Source: an uncultured Lachnospiraceae bacterium (GTDB lineage Bacteria; Bacillota; Clostridia; Lachnospirales; Lachnospiraceae). Taken from it: 47,814 nucleotides of DNA. The stretch lies in contig CAJUPF010000016.1 in assembly GCA_910588565.1 (NCBI GenBank), positions 1-47,814 on the forward strand, given 5' to 3'. The number at the start of each line of letters is the position of its first letter. Position 1 is the stretch's first letter. The notes beneath the pieces are model-generated. The model made no database searches, was not told where the DNA came from, and saw only the letters and a program-made list of their open reading frames with translations. The position numbers were made by a program, and so were the translations under genes. Shown piece after piece: positions 26,076 through 34,752 of the stretch.

Positions 26076-28433
26076 ATGCGGTGGAACATGAAACGATACA
26101 TACTAATCATCTGCATCTGCCTGCTGCTGCCCTGCGTTCCTGCAGCGGCACAGGAGACAGGGCATATGGGGCGGGGAGAAGAGTTTGATTTGCCGGAGAT
26201 GTCGGAAGAGATCGAGGCATTGATCAGCGATACGCCGCCTCCGGAGGCTGAAACGGCAGAATTATACCGTCTATTAAAAAAAGATGCGGCATTGTCCGCG
26301 TATGGAGCAAATCAGGGAGAGCAGGTATACGATCCCAGAACAGAGGGAATGGTTACACCCGTGCGGACGCAGCGTTCCAATACTTGCTGGGCGTTTTCCT
26401 CTCTTGCAGCGGGAGAAGCATCCTTAGTTTACAAAGGTCTTCGTGATCCGGCTGTTCTTGACTTGTCAGAAGCGCAGCTGTCCTGGTTTTTTTATCATCC
26501 GGTAACAGATCCGCTGGGCAATACGGCCGGAGACGGCAACCGGAATATTTCGGGCATGGATAATCTGGCGGTGGGTTCCAATACGATTTTTTCTACGTTT
26601 GCGCTTGCCGGGTGGATTGGGGCTGCACAGGAAGCGGCGGCGCCGTTTGAAGGGCTTGGGCCGGAAACGGTTTATCCGGATGAACTGGCCTATGCGGACG
26701 CGGCGCATCTGCAGAATGCTTACTGGATTAATTTTAAAGATGTGGATGCAGTAAATGTGATCAAACAGATGATCCGGAAATATGGCGCGGTAGCGATTAA
26801 TTTTTACTGGAGCTACCGCTATTACAACAGCGACAGTTATGCTTATTATTTCCCGTTGGATTCGACGCAGGCGAACAACCATTCTGCCGCAATTGTAGGC
26901 TGGGATGATACATTTTCCAAAGAAAAGTTCCACCAGTCCTGCCGTCCCGGACAGGATGGGGCATGGATTGTGAAAAACAGTTATGGCACAGGATGGGGCG
27001 ATGGAGGGTATTTTTACCTTTCGTATGAAGACAGCGCGGTGAATTCACAGAATACGAGCGCCAACCGGGCGAGGGCTTATGTATTTGATTTTGAACCGGG
27101 AGACAATTATGATTATAATTACCAGTATGACGGCTCCGCCGGAGCCTTTAATGCGACCAATTCCAAAAGCCCGCTGACCCGGATTGACAGCAAATCATCC
27201 ATCGCCAATGTTTTTACGGTTAAGGAAAAGAGCGGTTTACGTACAGAGCTGCTGCAGGCAGTGTCCTTTGCGCTGTTTGATACGGCAGTGTCGTATTCGA
27301 TACAGATATACAGGAATCCGGCGGATGCTGCCAATCCCACATCCGGAACGCCGGAGCTCTTGGTTCCGGTGACAGGAAGCACCAGTTATGCCGGGTATTA
27401 TACGGTACCGTTGGACATTCCGGTTACGCTTGAAGCGGGGGAGACATTTTCTGTTGTGATTACGCTGGAAAAAGAGAGCGGTGAACCGGTTAATTTTTTT
27501 GTGGACAAGAGCTATCAGAATGGAAACTGGGTTTCTTTTAGAAATGAAGTGGAAAAAGGACAGAGCTTTCGGCTGCTGGATGGACAATGGGAGGATCTGG
27601 CGGCGCATGGCATGACAGCCAGGATTAAGGCATTTACTTCGGCCGGGGATTTTGTTATGCCGGAGCGGGTTGTGCTGTATGATGTGCAGCAGGATTTAAA
27701 TGGCGAGTATTATGTAACGCTTTGGACAGATGAGGTTTATACCCTGCAGGCAGCGGTCTATCCGGCTGCTGCAGAACAGTCCCTGCAGTGGGAAACTTCA
27801 GATGCTTCGGTAGTAAAAGTAGATTCCGGCGGAGTTTTAACGCCGGCAGGAGCAGGGACGGCAGTTGTTACCGCAAGGCCTCTGCATGGGACTGGAGTTT
27901 CTGTAAGCTGCAACGTAACGGTAAGGCAGAAGGCGGCCGGGATTGCATTAAGTGATTCTTATCTGGAACTGCGTGTTGGAGAGAGTGTGGCTTTGTCAGC
28001 TGATTTAATTCCGGCAGAAGCTTTTTCGGAAGACATTTTATGGAGCGTGGCCGGACAGGCAGTTTTGGTAGACGATGCCGGGGTAGTGGAAGCAGTGGAA
28101 GAAGGGACGGCGGAGGTACGGGCATATCTTAGATCAGATGAGAATGTTTTTGCTGTCTGTCAGGTTTTGGTAAAAGAGGATAAGGCAGAACCGGAAACAG
28201 AACAGGAGTTTGAAACAGAGGAGGAAGAAGAGCTGAAAGGGAAAATTGACAGTGGAAATCCGGAGAACGGTGCGGATAAGAGGGAGACAGGCGTTATCGA
28301 AGCAAACGGAGCCGGAGAGTTAAGGCGGGTGAGAAGTCCGGAGACTTCGGATGGATCGGCTGGAGAGATATTTGTCTGGATTTTGACGCTGCTTTTTGGA
28401 TTCTGGCTGTTGAAAGGACGAAGGAATATGTAA
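26076..28433 (+). CDS. Secreted papain-family (C1) cysteine protease with Ig-like domains
   Basis: A 785-residue exported protein; an in-frame ATG at 26088 is an alternative start. After the signal peptide (to about PAAAQ) and a short pro-region, the C1 domain (about 85-330) shows C104 (NTCWAFSS), H269 (NNHSAAIVGWDD) and N301 (VKNSYGTGWGDGGYF), with the glutamine-containing PVRTQ before the cysteine. A beta-rich, lectin-like domain follows (about 350-530), as in clostridial Cwp84-type proteases. Two Big2-like domains (about 540-700) are next, then a Glu-rich stretch. The end is SPETSDG, a hydrophobic helix and KGRRN, which looks like a divergent sortase signal. Target unknown; maturation of surface proteins is the family precedent. 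Confidence 0.85.
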   Translation: MRWNMKRYILIICICLLLPCVPAAAQETGHMGRGEEFDLPEMSEEIEALISDTPPPEAETAELYRLLKKDAALSAYGANQGEQVYDPRTEGMVTPVRTQRSNTCWAFSSLAAGEASLVYKGLRDPAVLDLSEAQLSWFFYHPVTDPLGNTAGDGNRNISGMDNLAVGSNTIFSTFALAGWIGAAQEAAAPFEGLGPETVYPDELAYADAAHLQNAYWINFKDVDAVNVIKQMIRKYGAVAINFYWSYRYYNSDSYAYYFPLDSTQANNHSAAIVGWDDTFSKEKFHQSCRPGQDGAWIVKNSYGTGWGDGGYFYLSYEDSAVNSQNTSANRARAYVFDFEPGDNYDYNYQYDGSAGAFNATNSKSPLTRIDSKSSIANVFTVKEKSGLRTELLQAVSFALFDTAVSYSIQIYRNPADAANPTSGTPELLVPVTGSTSYAGYYTVPLDIPVTLEAGETFSVVITLEKESGEPVNFFVDKSYQNGNWVSFRNEVEKGQSFRLLDGQWEDLAAHGMTARIKAFTSAGDFVMPERVVLYDVQQDLNGEYYVTLWTDEVYTLQAAVYPAAAEQSLQWETSDASVVKVDSGGVLTPAGAGTAVVTARPLHGTGVSVSCNVTVRQKAAGIALSDSYLELRVGESVALSADLIPAEAFSEDILWSVAGQAVLVDDAGVVEAVEEGTAEVRAYLRSDENVFAVCQVLVKEDKAEPETEQEFETEEEEELKGKIDSGNPENGADKRETGVIEANGAGELRRVRSPETSDGSAGEIFVWILTLLFGFWLLKGRRNM

Positions 28434-28436
28434 TGC

Positions 28437-28642
28437 GACGCGGCGTTACTGTTCACGGCCTGGAAGCCGCTCACAGTAACGTTTCGGGGCGATATTTAAA
28501 GTTTTGCTTCGCAAAAATCGCCCCGAACTTGTATCATTTCCTTATTACTGCCGAATGGCATCGAGGTATCCCCGAAGGGGGGTGTTCTCACGGAACGCGC
28601 AGTAAATGCGCGTTCCTGACCCGTGAACAGTAACGACGCGGC
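28437..28642. mobile_element. 190-bp MITE-like element with target duplication
   Basis: The terminal inverted repeats GTTACTGTTCACGG (28445-28458) and its exact complement (28621-28634) bound a 190-bp segment. GACGCGGC occurs directly on both outer sides (28437-28444 and 28635-28642), as an 8-bp target duplication would. The inside is a chain of hairpins: 28445-28480, 28483-28527 (11-bp stem with a second TTTTGC/GCAAAA hairpin inside), the 28540-28571 core, CCCC-GAA-GGGG at 28570-28580, and 28592-28616 (GGAACGCGC stem). No transposase is encoded. It starts three bases after the protease stop codon. Confidence 0.8.
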
Positions 28643-28673
28643 TTCTTAAGAAATAATTTAGAAGATTGCAGTA

Positions 28674-28702
28674 TTGTCGAAGTGTTTTGATTGTGGTACA
28701 AT
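28674..28702 (+). promoter_or_regulatory. Promoter of the carbamate kinase gene
   Basis: TTGTCG (28674-28679) and TACAAT (28697-28702) are 17 bases apart, downstream of the MITE. GAGGAGG precedes the start codon at 28795. The rest of 28643-28794 has no other recognisable element. Confidence 0.6.
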
Positions 28703-28794
28703 TTATCTGATTATCGAAATTTATGTAACAGGGAAGAAGTCGGAACTGTTGCATACTTATCCGGCCGTTCAGCAGGAATGAGGAGGAACAATTT

Positions 28795-29727
28795 ATGAGG
28801 AAGAAGAAAATTGTAATTGCATTAGGGCACGAAGCGTTGGGAACAACATTGCCGGATCAGAAAGTTGCAGCGAAAAAAACAGCAAAAGCTGTGGCTGATT
28901 TAATTGAGGCAGATTACCAGGTGGTGATTTCCCATAGCAACGGACCGCAGGTAGGGATGATCCATACGGCTATGTCAGAATTTTGCAGGCTGTATCCGGA
29001 ATACACAGCTACGCCGATGTCAGTATGTTCTGCGATGAGCCAGGGATATATCGGATACGATTTGCAGAATGAGATTCGTACGGAGCTGCTGAACCGTGGG
29101 ATTTATAAGACCGTTTCTACCATACTGACGCAGGTGTGCGTCGATCCTTACGATGAAGCGTTTTATCATCCTGGTAAGGAGATAGGACGTATTCTTACCA
29201 AAGAAGAAGCAGAGGCAGAGGAGAAAAAAGGGAACCATGTAGTGGAACAGGAGCAGGGTTACCGCAGAGTGGTTGCAGCGCCGAAGCCGATGGATATTGT
29301 GGAAATTGACGCAATACGGGCATTGAGTGACAGCGACCAGGTTGTCATTGCATGCGGCGGAGGCGGAATTCCGGTTCTGATGCAGGCCAACAAGCTCAAG
29401 GGCGCGAGCGCGGTGATTGAAAAAGATCTTGCGGCAGGGAAAATGGCGGAGCTTCTCGATGCGGATATGTTTGTTATTCTGACAGGGGAAGACAAAGTAT
29501 GCCTGAACTATAACACAGCGGAAGAGACGCCTCTTGACAGCATGACAACAGCAGAAGCGCGCGCTTATATGGAAGAGGGACAGTTTGAAAAAGGGACGAT
29601 TCTGCCTAAGATACAGGCAGCAGTCGATTTTATCGGGGATTCAGCAGTAAAGACGGTCTTAATCACAAGGCTGGATAAGTCAAAAGAAGCAATGGCGGGC
29701 ATTACGGGTACAGTTATCCGCAAATAA
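28795..29727 (+). CDS. arcC: Carbamate kinase
   Basis: A 310-residue amino acid kinase family enzyme that makes ATP from carbamoyl phosphate and ADP, giving carbamate. Family features include VIALGHEALG at the start, SHSNGPQVGMI (residues about 46-56), PMSVCSAMSQGYIGYDLQ, VVIACGGGGIPV and the C-terminal LILTGEDKV-type lysine region. The length matches the family. The usual arginine-deiminase partners (arcA, arcB) are absent here; the next gene is a cell-wall amidase 24 bases away. It may serve agmatine, allantoin or citrulline breakdown encoded elsewhere. Confidence 0.93.
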   Translation: MRKKKIVIALGHEALGTTLPDQKVAAKKTAKAVADLIEADYQVVISHSNGPQVGMIHTAMSEFCRLYPEYTATPMSVCSAMSQGYIGYDLQNEIRTELLNRGIYKTVSTILTQVCVDPYDEAFYHPGKEIGRILTKEEAEAEEKKGNHVVEQEQGYRRVVAAPKPMDIVEIDAIRALSDSDQVVIACGGGGIPVLMQANKLKGASAVIEKDLAAGKMAELLDADMFVILTGEDKVCLNYNTAEETPLDSMTTAEARAYMEEGQFEKGTILPKIQAAVDFIGDSAVKTVLITRLDKSKEAMAGITGTVIRK

Positions 29728-29750
29728 GGTTTTATGAGAGGAATGTTAGT

Positions 29751-32700
29751 ATGAGAATGGCAAAAAGAGTAACAGCGTGGGCGCTTATTTGTTTTATCCT
29801 GATTACATCCGGCTGCAGCAGTGTGTTCGCGACGTCTGTAATCGCAGAAGATGGAACGGGCGCTGCAGAACAGAGTTTTTCAGAAGATACAGATGCAGCA
29901 GAGGCAGAAGATGCAGAAGAGGCAGGATGGACAGATGAAAATGAGACAGAAGCAACAGAAACTGCAGAGACAGCAGACAGCAGCCTGCCGGAAGCACTTG
30001 TAAATTATCTTTATGTGCAGGAGCCTGTGGTGACGACGCCTGGAATCCAGAAGATTATGCTGGGTATCGGCGATGGCAGCAGCAGTGTGGAATCCGCGGT
30101 TTTAACCTGGCGGAACCAGGCGACCGGTGACGTGTATGAAACAGAAGCGGCGGAGCTTTTGGATGACTTTGTCCTGTTTCAGATGGAATATAAAGATGAG
30201 AGCTGGAATGGAGCTTATCAGTTAGAAACGATTACATATACAGTGGAAGGAACGGAAATTACAACTGCGTTTGCGGAAATGGGAATCGATGCGGCATTTG
30301 GCGTCAATCAGACGGCAGAGAGCCAGCCGGACGATGTGTTTTTGTCAGATGAAGAAGTAGAAGCGCTGGCAGCTGAAACAGAAATGAGCGTTGTGGCTTT
30401 GGATGAAGAAGGCAGGCCGGCTTCCGGTGAGACGCTTGAGGAAGCGCTTGAGAACGCGGGCTGTGAGCCGGCGGCTGATATCGCCTCGAATCCACAGGGC
30501 CTGATGAAAGGCGCGGGCGTGGATGCAACAGGTATGAGAAGTATTATCGTCGTATTGGATGCAGGGCATGGCGGATCAGATCCGGGAGCCTGTGCCAATG
30601 GAATCGTAGAGAAAACCGTCAACCTGAAAATCGCACAGTACTGCCAGGCAGAGCTGCAGGAATATGCAGGCGTTATTGTATATATGACCAGAACGACAGA
30701 CACGTATCTGTCTTTGGCACAGCGTGCCCAGGTGGCAATTGACAAACACGCCGATGTATTTGTCAGCCTGCATAACAATTCCAACAACAGTTCAGCGCCG
30801 AACGGGGCCAATGTCTATTATCCGAATTCCAATTACAATGCGTCATGCGGTTCTGTTGGAAGCGCGTTGGCAACGCTGATTGAATCGAAACTGACAGAAC
30901 TTGGCCTTGCAAGCGGCGGTATCCATATCCGCAATTCAGAAAACGGCACGAGATATCCGGATGGAAGCCTGGCGGATTATTACGGTGTGATTAAGCGCTG
31001 TAAAGAGAATGGCATTCCTGGGCTGATTGTAGAACATGCGTTTATTTCCAATGCCTCGGACGCCAGTAAATATCTGAGCAGTGATGAAAAATTAAAACAG
31101 CTTGGAATTGCAGATGCAGCGGGAATCGCAGAATACTTTGGGCTGAGCAAAGGACTTGGATTTAACAGTATCGCAACCTCCGGCACTACGACGATGAATT
31201 TGAGCTGGACCCCGGTATCCGGCGTAACAGGCTACCGGATTGAACGAAGCAGATCCCAGAGTGCCGGATTTGAAGAAGTGGCTAAAATTACATCCGCTTC
31301 TACAACAACCTGGAAGGACACAGGATTGGAGCCGGGCACAACCTATTATTACCGGATACGCACATATACCAAATCCGGCTCGAAAACGAAATACAGCAAA
31401 TACAGCCCCGTACAGTCCGGGACAACGATGGAAGTTCTGGCAATTTCCAGTATTAAATCCAAAAACAGCAAACAGCTTGAACTTTCCTGGTCAGCTGTAA
31501 ACAATGCATCTACATATGAACTTTACCGTGCAGCCAAAAAAGCGGGCACGTATACCAAGATTGCAACCGTAATTGGAAGTGACAAGATTAAATATGTGGA
31601 TAAAGTAACGGCAGGAAAATTATATTATTACAAAGTCCGCTCCGTAAGCGTGGATAATGGCATTACGGTATATAGCGAATACAGTGAAGCGCTCCCCGCC
31701 AGAACAGCAAAAGTTCCGTCCGCGGTAGCTGTAAAATCACAGGCCAGCGATACCCTCAGGGTTTCCTGGAAGGCGGACAGCAAAGCTTCTGGCTACATTA
31801 TCAAACGGGCTTCTTCTGCAAACGGCGCTTACAAAAAAGTCGGAACAGTAAAAGGCGGAGAGAAAACTTACTACGATGATACCAGTGTTAAGACAAATGT
31901 CACGTATTATTATAAAGTCCAGGCATACAACCACAATCAGAAGACCAAAGGTTACAGCGGATATGGAACCGCTGCCTCCGGCAAGACAATTAAGAAAACA
32001 GCGATCACAAAGATTGTCAGCAATTCTACTACAAAACAGACCATTAGCTGGAAAAAAGTAAGCGGTGTGGACGGATATGTGATCTACCAGAGTACATCCA
32101 AAGACGGCAAGTACAAGAAGATCAAAACGATTACTTCCGCGAACAAGACTTCTTATCAAGTGACCAAACTGAAAGCGGGAACCAGATATTATTATAAGAT
32201 CCGTACCCGGAAGAAAGTAAAAGGCAAATACGGCTATGGCTCTTATTCCACAATTCGTAATGCCTGGACTGGAACAAAGGCAGTTATTACGGCAGTAGAG
32301 GGAGTTACAGGAACGAGCCTTCAGATTTTCTGGAATCCGGTCAGCGGAGCGGAAACATATGATATTTACCGTTCGGAAGCGGCAGACGGCGCTTATACAA
32401 AAATCAGCAGCGCAAAAGGCACAGATGTCAGCTATACAGATAAAAACCTGAATATGACCGGGGAATATTACTATAAAATTGAGGTTCATATGAAGGGATA
32501 TAAAGCAACCGGAACCAGCGGCATGGGCGCGGCGGTATCGGGACATCCCGTACAGCAGACGGCGATTACTTCCGTATCCGAAAATGGAACAGGTTCGCTG
32601 CGGATTACCTGGAATATGGTAAAAGACATCACAGGGTATCAGATTTACCGCAGCACAGAGCAAAACGGAACCTATTCCCTGATTCATACAATTGATAATT

Positions 32701-32855
32701 ACAACATAAACAGTTATGATGATGTCGCTGCAGAGCCGGGTGTCCGTTATTATTACAAAGTTGTGCTTGTGAATACATACAATGGTTCAGCAGTTTATGG
32801 AGGCTATTCTGATGTAGTATCCGGAATGCTTCAGCCGGTTCCGCAGACCCCGTAA
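29751..32855 (+). CDS. N-acetylmuramoyl-L-alanine amidase with six FnIII domains
   Basis: A 1034-residue secreted wall hydrolase. A signal peptide (to about residue 30) is followed by an acidic Ala/Glu/Thr-rich stretch, an uncharacterised region (about 80-255) and an Amidase_3 domain (about 264-465). Zinc ligands H273 (DAGHGG), E287 (IVEK) and H341 (SLHNN) and catalytic E428 (VEHAF) are all present, so it should cut the bond between MurNAc and the stem peptide. Six FnIII-type repeats of about 88 residues fill the rest, each with a W...Y-x-I/L-YR...YYYKVR pattern. These match the domains in the proteins at 1165 and 32950. It lies 24 bases after the carbamate kinase gene. Confidence 0.9.
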   Translation: MRMAKRVTAWALICFILITSGCSSVFATSVIAEDGTGAAEQSFSEDTDAAEAEDAEEAGWTDENETEATETAETADSSLPEALVNYLYVQEPVVTTPGIQKIMLGIGDGSSSVESAVLTWRNQATGDVYETEAAELLDDFVLFQMEYKDESWNGAYQLETITYTVEGTEITTAFAEMGIDAAFGVNQTAESQPDDVFLSDEEVEALAAETEMSVVALDEEGRPASGETLEEALENAGCEPAADIASNPQGLMKGAGVDATGMRSIIVVLDAGHGGSDPGACANGIVEKTVNLKIAQYCQAELQEYAGVIVYMTRTTDTYLSLAQRAQVAIDKHADVFVSLHNNSNNSSAPNGANVYYPNSNYNASCGSVGSALATLIESKLTELGLASGGIHIRNSENGTRYPDGSLADYYGVIKRCKENGIPGLIVEHAFISNASDASKYLSSDEKLKQLGIADAAGIAEYFGLSKGLGFNSIATSGTTTMNLSWTPVSGVTGYRIERSRSQSAGFEEVAKITSASTTTWKDTGLEPGTTYYYRIRTYTKSGSKTKYSKYSPVQSGTTMEVLAISSIKSKNSKQLELSWSAVNNASTYELYRAAKKAGTYTKIATVIGSDKIKYVDKVTAGKLYYYKVRSVSVDNGITVYSEYSEALPARTAKVPSAVAVKSQASDTLRVSWKADSKASGYIIKRASSANGAYKKVGTVKGGEKTYYDDTSVKTNVTYYYKVQAYNHNQKTKGYSGYGTAASGKTIKKTAITKIVSNSTTKQTISWKKVSGVDGYVIYQSTSKDGKYKKIKTITSANKTSYQVTKLKAGTRYYYKIRTRKKVKGKYGYGSYSTIRNAWTGTKAVITAVEGVTGTSLQIFWNPVSGAETYDIYRSEAADGAYTKISSAKGTDVSYTDKNLNMTGEYYYKIEVHMKGYKATGTSGMGAAVSGHPVQQTAITSVSENGTGSLRITWNMVKDITGYQIYRSTEQNGTYSLIHTIDNYNINSYDDVAAEPGVRYYYKVVLVNTYNGSAVYGGYSDVVSGMLQPVPQTP

Positions 32856-32876
32856 CCGGCACAGTAAATAAAAAAT

Positions 32877-32932
32877 ATAATACAGGCTCTGGGAAACGGA
32901 CAAAAATAGCAGTATCCGGGAGCCTGTATTAT
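32877..32932. terminator. Inverted repeat between the two wall-hydrolase genes
   Basis: ATAATACAGGCTC (32877-32889) pairs exactly with GAGCCTGTATTAT (32920-32932) around a 30-base loop that can pair weakly inside. A T run is lacking, so it may slow or attenuate rather than end transcription. The next gene's GGAGG lies just after it. Confidence 0.5.
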
Positions 32933-32949
32933 GCCACAGGAGGAAGGTA

Positions 32950-34659
32950 ATGAGATTAGTCAAGAAATATGTTATGTTGTTATGTGTGCTGGCTGCAGTC
33001 TTTTGTATGCCGCAGCATGCACATGCAGCGGGTATGCAGGTATCTGCGAATGCAGTGTCCAGCAGCAAGATTCAGATTAAGTGGAACGCAGTAGACGGCG
33101 CCAGTGATTATGCGGTTTACCGCAGGGCCTCTTCAGAAAGCAGCTTGAAGAAGATACAGACGATATCTGGACTGACGTATAAGGATACGGCAGTCCGCAC
33201 AGGAACAACCTATTATTACAAAGTCGTTCCTATCAGCGTGGAAACAGGAAAAGAGATGGATGGAATAAGCGCGGAAGTCAAAGCTAAGGCTCCCAGGAAA
33301 GTATCCATCAGCAGGATAAAGGCAGCTTCATCTTCAAAATTGCAGATATTCTGGACAGAATCAGCAGGCAGCACAGGGTACCAGATTTACCGCAGCGAAG
33401 GCAAAGGCGGCAGATATACAGAAGTCGGCAGGGTAGATGGAAAAAATACCTGTACCTTTATTGATAAGAAGATTGTACCAGGCAAAATCTATTATTATAA
33501 AGTCCGTCCCACCAATCAGAAGCACGAAGGCGTCGGCTCATTTTCTTCTGCGGTAAAAGGAAGGACGCTTGCAAAGAGCGCGGTTACTTCTATTTCATCC
33601 GTAGCCTCTGACCGGATGCAGATTACCTGGAAAAAGGTGAGCGGCGCTCAGACATACGAGCTTTACCGCAGCACGTCCGCAAAAGGCAAGTACAGAAAAA
33701 TAGCCGTGCTGAAAAGCAATAACCGAAAGTTCCTGGATAAAACAGTGAAAAGCGGTAGAAGATACTACTACAAAGTAGTGGCGGCAGGCGTTTTCAATGG
33801 AGAACGGATTACCAGCGGTTCCTCTGAGGCAGTAGCGTTCCGGGCATTGCAGAAAGTAAAGATTTCTTCTGTAAAAGCAACTGCGGATGACAAGATGAGA
33901 ATTAAATGGGGCAAAGTAACCAGCGCTACAAAGTACAAAATATATCGCTCGACGTCTAAAAACGGCGTATATAAACAGATAGCGATTGTACCTCAGGGCA
34001 GCTCTGCGACATTATCCTATATCGATTCAAAAATTTCTCCTGGCAAGAGTTATTTCTATAAGGTACAGGCATATTCAGAAGAAAAAGGCGTGATCAGCGC
34101 CGGAAGCGGCAGCAAGTCTGACGCCAAGGGCGCTTCTACGGATTATGCGATTATGGGAAAAACAACGGTGACGAAGGAACAGATGGTTGCGCTTTACAAT
34201 GCCTCTGGCAAACCGTATCCATCCCATATTTACAAAGACAAAGGCGCAAAAAATATCGCCAAATTCTGTGAAATTGTTATAGAAGAAAGTAAAGCGGAAG
34301 GCGTAAGGGCAGAGGTGATTTTTGCCCAGGTGTGCCTGGAAACCGGATACCTGCAGTTTTATGGGCAGGTAAGCGCGACACAGTGTAATTTCTCCGGATT
34401 AGGCGCTACGGATGACGGCGCTGCCGGAGCTACATTCAAAGATGTAAGAACAGGAATCCGGGCGCAGGTACAGCACCTGAAAGGGTATGCTTCCAAGGAA
34501 AGCCTGAATCAGGCATGTGTGGATCCCAGATTCCAGTATTTGTCATACCGGCGCGGTACGGCGCCTCATGTACAGGATCTTGGCGGCGGCAACTGGGCAA
34601 CCGATCCGGATTATGCCAGCAAACTGATGCGGCTGATCAAAGCGATGAAGAGTTATTGA
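32950..34659 (+). CDS. Secreted glucosaminidase with four FnIII domains
   Basis: A 569-residue exported protein. The signal peptide ends near AHAAG. Four FnIII-type domains (about 29-390) resemble those of the amidase upstream. The C-terminal domain (about 400-569) is a GH73-like endo-beta-N-acetylglucosaminidase: VIFAQVCLETGYLQF holds the probable catalytic E464, and the CNFSGLGATDDG, TFKDVRTGIRAQVQHL and RYLSYRRG-like stretches fit the family. It should cut the glycan chain next to GlcNAc. With the amidase it forms a pair that can cut both glycan and peptide links. AGGAGG lies close before the ATG. Confidence 0.87.
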   Translation: MRLVKKYVMLLCVLAAVFCMPQHAHAAGMQVSANAVSSSKIQIKWNAVDGASDYAVYRRASSESSLKKIQTISGLTYKDTAVRTGTTYYYKVVPISVETGKEMDGISAEVKAKAPRKVSISRIKAASSSKLQIFWTESAGSTGYQIYRSEGKGGRYTEVGRVDGKNTCTFIDKKIVPGKIYYYKVRPTNQKHEGVGSFSSAVKGRTLAKSAVTSISSVASDRMQITWKKVSGAQTYELYRSTSAKGKYRKIAVLKSNNRKFLDKTVKSGRRYYYKVVAAGVFNGERITSGSSEAVAFRALQKVKISSVKATADDKMRIKWGKVTSATKYKIYRSTSKNGVYKQIAIVPQGSSATLSYIDSKISPGKSYFYKVQAYSEEKGVISAGSGSKSDAKGASTDYAIMGKTTVTKEQMVALYNASGKPYPSHIYKDKGAKNIAKFCEIVIEESKAEGVRAEVIFAQVCLETGYLQFYGQVSATQCNFSGLGATDDGAAGATFKDVRTGIRAQVQHLKGYASKESLNQACVDPRFQYLSYRRGTAPHVQDLGGGNWATDPDYASKLMRLIKAMKSY

Positions 34660-34674
34660 CGCGTTTTTTGTAAC

Positions 34675-34727
34675 CTCCCGGAATCTCTTTGTGCCTGAAA
34701 AAGCAGGTGCAGGGCGGATTCCGGGAG
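34675..34727. terminator. Hairpin after the glucosaminidase gene
   Basis: CTCCCGGAATC (34675-34685) pairs exactly with GATTCCGGGAG (34717-34727), with an inner TGCCTG/CAGGTGCA pairing. There is no T run after it, so efficient termination is uncertain. It separates the wall-hydrolase genes from the AraC gene, whose GAGGAGG lies just downstream. Confidence 0.55.
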
Positions 34728-34752
34728 TATATGTTTCATAGAGGAGGAAGAT

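Noticed and set aside
28433..28633. 66-codon plus-strand frame
   Set aside because: It lies almost exactly within the MITE and reads through its hairpins; no ribosome site and no protein-like pattern.
28437..28642. Complete insertion sequence
   Set aside because: With 190 bp between the terminal repeats there is no room for a transposase, and none is encoded, so only a non-autonomous element is supported.
31737..32687. 316-codon minus-strand frame
   Set aside because: Antisense to FnIII repeats of the amidase; the repeated DNA keeps the frame open by chance. No start signal or recognisable domain.
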